Source of the DNA: CAYZXK01 sp964482395 | Lineage (GTDB): Bacteria; Planctomycetota; Phycisphaerae; UBA1845; Fen-1342 | Assembly: GCA_964482395.1 (NCBI GenBank) | Contig: CAYZXK010000186.1 | Coordinates: 1-43,817, forward strand | Direction of reading: 5' to 3' | DNA length: 43,817 nucleotides | Shown here: positions 41,796 to 43,817 of the stretch, one piece after another | Position numbering within the stretch: position 1 is the first letter of the stretch | Layout: every line of letters starts with the position of its first letter | The notes under the pieces: model-generated | Databases searched by the model: none | What the model saw: the letters and a program-made list of their open reading frames with translations, nothing else | What the model was told of the DNA's origin: nothing | Translations under genes and position numbers: made by a program

Positions 41796-43523
41796 TCACT
41801 CGGGAGTGCCGACCCGGCCCGGCCGGGCAATCTCCGCGATGGGCGGCGGCAGGATGGGAGGCTTGTCCTGCTCCCGGCGACGCTTCTCTACTTCGATCTG
41901 TGAGACCAGAATGCTCGGCGAAATCGCCGACACCGGCACCTGCCCGGATTCGGCTCCGCAAGTCCCATTGAACACGTCCGGGTCATCGGCAGTACAAACG
42001 ATCTTGGAGAAGCAGGTCAACGGCGTACCCACAATGTCCACCCCGCGAACCAGCTCGTCCGGCCGACCGTCCGGGTAGACCCGGTACACCACCACCGGCA
42101 GCACCTTGAAAGACTGCGGCCCCATCCGGCGCGTCCCGGTGTACCCGCCGGTGATGTCCTCAAAAAGCAGGCCGTAAGGTTTGCCCTGCCGGCTGCATTC
42201 TTCGATCAGCAGCTCGCGCAGCTTCTGGAAGCCGACGGTGTTGGCCGACTCGATGATCAAGTTTCCCTGCCGGGCCACAACGTCCCGGCCGGGCTCCCGT
42301 CGGCCATGGCCGTTGGAGCGCGGAAAGCCTTCCAGCGGCGAGCGCGACAACAGGAAGCTGCGGAGTACCCCCTTGTCGACCAGCGTCACCGGGCCGGCCG
42401 CCACCCCCTCGTCGTCGTACTTGTAATGCCCGCGGAGATCCTGGTTTGCGAAGCGCGCCAGAGTGGGATCGTCGCGCACCGTCATGAACTCCGGCAAGAC
42501 CTGCTCGCCGATCTTCTTGGCGAAGGTCTGACCTTCCTCCACATCCTTCTGACGGTGCCCCTCGATACGATGCCCGAAGATCTCATGGAAGAACACCCCG
42601 CTGGCACGGTTCATAAGGATCGCCGGGCCGATGTAGGGCTCCACCAGGGGGGCCGCCCGCAGGGCCAGCACCTGATCGATCACCTTTCGCAACGCCTCGG
42701 CGATGGCCGCTTCATCGGGCAGCCGGTCCTCGTCTGCGGCGTCGAAAATATGCGTGTGGCTCAGCTCCATGCCATCCTCGGCCTTGGTGGCCGCGGTCAC
42801 CACCACCCGCAGCAGCTTCTGCCCAGTTTGCAGCCGCGTGCCTTCGCTGGAGACCATCCAGCGGTTCTGGGCCGAAGCGGCCAGCGAGACCGAAGAACTG
42901 TAGATCAGCGGATACTCCCGGGCCAGCTTGGAGACTCGCCGCAACACCTGCCCCCAGGCCCCTCGATCCAGTCGAAGCGAGACTTCCGGCTCGCTATAGA
43001 TGCTGGGTTCTTCCCGGGTGAAATCGCCCGACTTGTCCTCCTCCTCCACCATGGTCTTGAGGTTGGTAAGCACGCGCTGGTACTTCTTGGCGGCCGACTT
43101 GAAGGCGGTATCGGTGGCCAGCCACAACGCCTGCCGGATCGCGTCCGGGTCGTCTTCCAAGCTGAGTGCGGTCGCTTCGCCGCGCAGGAAATCCGATAGG
43201 TCGAAACCAAAGGGGCTGCCCCGCAGCTTGTGGGTGTTGTCCACCGTGTAATCGCCGACCCGCACGTCCACGTCCAGCAGCCGCTGGTGCGAGCTATCAT
43301 CGCTTTCCAGGGCCCCCAACGTGGCCTCGATGGAGATGCTGTGCCGGTCCGTCACGGTGTAGGCCAGATAGTAGGGCCGGGCCCCGTCCGGCATGACCAG
43401 CTTGTCCATCGCATACTGCAACTCTTCGGCCAGCAGGTCGCACATCGGGGGGCCCGCCGCAGTGGGCGACGCCGCCATGACCTGCGTCAGCGCAACCAAT
43501 CCCAGGATTGCCATAGCTCTCAT
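41796..43523 (-). CDS. Secreted TldD-family metallopeptidase
   Basis: A 575-residue TldD (U62) metallopeptidase homologue. The signal peptide is MRAMAILGLVALTQVMAASP. The catalytic motif HEIFGHRIEGH (HExxxH at about residues 313-318) sits in the segment IGPAILMNRASGVFF. A later region reads RRMGPQSFKVLPVVVYRVY and DELVRGVDIVGTPL as in TldD, and LLEDVT-like sequence precedes it (FEDITGGYTGTRRMGP). E. coli TldD is cytoplasmic and processes microcin B17 precursor and CcdA antitoxin; an exported version implies a different, extracytoplasmic substrate. AAAGGA lies 6 bases before the ATG. It is the first gene of a likely operon with its inactive paralogue and the tricorn homologue. Confidence 0.9.
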   Translation of the reverse strand: MRAMAILGLVALTQVMAASPTAAGPPMCDLLAEELQYAMDKLVMPDGARPYYLAYTVTDRHSISIEATLGALESDDSSHQRLLDVDVRVGDYTVDNTHKLRGSPFGFDLSDFLRGEATALSLEDDPDAIRQALWLATDTAFKSAAKKYQRVLTNLKTMVEEEDKSGDFTREEPSIYSEPEVSLRLDRGAWGQVLRRVSKLAREYPLIYSSSVSLAASAQNRWMVSSEGTRLQTGQKLLRVVVTAATKAEDGMELSHTHIFDAADEDRLPDEAAIAEALRKVIDQVLALRAAPLVEPYIGPAILMNRASGVFFHEIFGHRIEGHRQKDVEEGQTFAKKIGEQVLPEFMTVRDDPTLARFANQDLRGHYKYDDEGVAAGPVTLVDKGVLRSFLLSRSPLEGFPRSNGHGRREPGRDVVARQGNLIIESANTVGFQKLRELLIEECSRQGKPYGLLFEDITGGYTGTRRMGPQSFKVLPVVVYRVYPDGRPDELVRGVDIVGTPLTCFSKIVCTADDPDVFNGTCGAESGQVPVSAISPSILVSQIEVEKRRREQDKPPILPPPIAEIARPGRVGTPE

Positions 43524-43676
43524 GATCGGTCCTTTCGCTTCGACTCGCGGCCGGCGCGGTTGCCCCCGGCGTGAAGCTCCCTACGGCCTACGCCGCTCAG
43601 CGAAAATCATACCCCCCGCCCGGCCCATGTCTAGCGCCCTCACCGGCAGGCAAGTGGGGCGGCCCGCGAAGGCAGC

Positions 43677-43711
43677 CCGGTCTGCGGAGGGCAGTGCTCG
43701 CCGCAGACCGG
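43677..43711. repeat. 11-bp inverted repeat with adjoining palindrome
   Basis: CCGGTCTGCGG (43677-43687) pairs with CCGCAGACCGG (43701-43711) over a 13-base loop. The right arm is also part of an 18-bp perfect palindrome (GCAGACCGG/CCGGTCTGC, 43703-43720). No T tract flanks it. It lies between the TldD gene start and the window edge and could be a terminator for a gene to the right or a protein-binding site. Confidence 0.5.
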
Positions 43712-43749
43712 CCGGTCTGCTCTACGTCTATTATCCTGATACGGTCACC

Positions 43750-43778
43750 CCGGGCCGGACCTTCTGCATCCGGCCCGG
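43750..43778 (-). terminator. Hairpin at the right edge, possible terminator
   Basis: CCGGGCCGGA (43750-43759) pairs with TCCGGCCCGG (43769-43778), 10 bp with a 9-base loop. On the minus strand a short open frame from the window edge ends with TAA at 43797-43799, just before the hairpin, consistent with the end of a gene lying to the right. The six visible codons are too few to call a gene. No T tract follows. Confidence 0.35.
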
Positions 43779-43817
43779 AGCCCCGTCAAGTGCCCTTTAG
43801 CTCGTCAGGCACTGCAC

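Overview
The window is GC-rich, gene-dense bacterial chromosome. No rRNA, CRISPR array, insertion sequence or phage gene is visible. Several features together suggest a member of the Planctomycetota, perhaps Phycisphaerae-like: a short pseudopilin with a C-terminal DGH motif, a PEP-CTERM surface protein, a GldA/F/G-type ABC cassette followed by a DUF4340 protein, secreted tricorn and TldD-type peptidases, an FHA/GAF/PP2C protein, and a secretin-N-like secreted protein. This placement is inferred from gene content only.

Layout. 1-5.4 kb: the 3' end of an unknown gene, then minus-strand genes for an ACT-domain protein, a secreted M16 peptidase, a pseudopilin and a small hypothetical protein. 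5.4-8.1 kb: groES-groEL (minus) with a near-perfect sigma-54 promoter. 8.1-14.5 kb: a plus-strand ABC export operon (ATPase, permease, GldG-like protein, DUF4340). 14.9-19.7 kb: a PEP-CTERM protein, a phasin-like protein, a UbiB-family kinase, then tRNA-His(GTG) directly upstream of hisS. 19.9-25.0 kb: minus-strand clpX, a SHOCT membrane protein, a secretin-N-like protein, an alkaline-phosphatase-superfamily enzyme and a SirB1-like TPR protein. 25.2-30.5 kb: a GIN-domain lipoprotein, a PEBP protein, an alcohol dehydrogenase, an NAD-dependent epimerase, a hidden SelW-like selenoprotein, and a redoxin-fold/TPR protein without redox cysteines. 30.9-34.7 kb: a degenerate FHA/GAF/PP2C protein and malic enzyme. 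35.0-43.5 kb: a minus-strand peptide-degradation cluster (secreted TldD, secreted inactive TldD paralogue, secreted tricorn protease, PepT tripeptidase).

Most notable points. (1) At 28724-28951 an apparently truncated 10-residue ORF continues through an in-frame UGA into a complete SelW/Rdx protein (C-Q-E-Sec). A hairpin with bacterial SECIS geometry starts 10 nt after the UGA. (2) tRNA-His carries A73 instead of the usual bacterial C73. It sits directly upstream of a HisRS whose motif-2 loop lacks the bacterial P-Q signature and resembles eukaryotic or alphaproteobacterial enzymes. A consensus-like promoter precedes the tRNA, and no terminator is seen before hisS. (3) groESL has the sigma-54 core TGGCACG-N4-TTGCT and no CIRCE element. 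(4) The tandem TldD paralogues both have signal peptides, and only one keeps HExxxH, so they look like an extracytoplasmic version of the TldD/TldE pair, next to a secreted tricorn homologue.

The work was done by eye on the sequence. Family names are from recognised motifs, not database searches.
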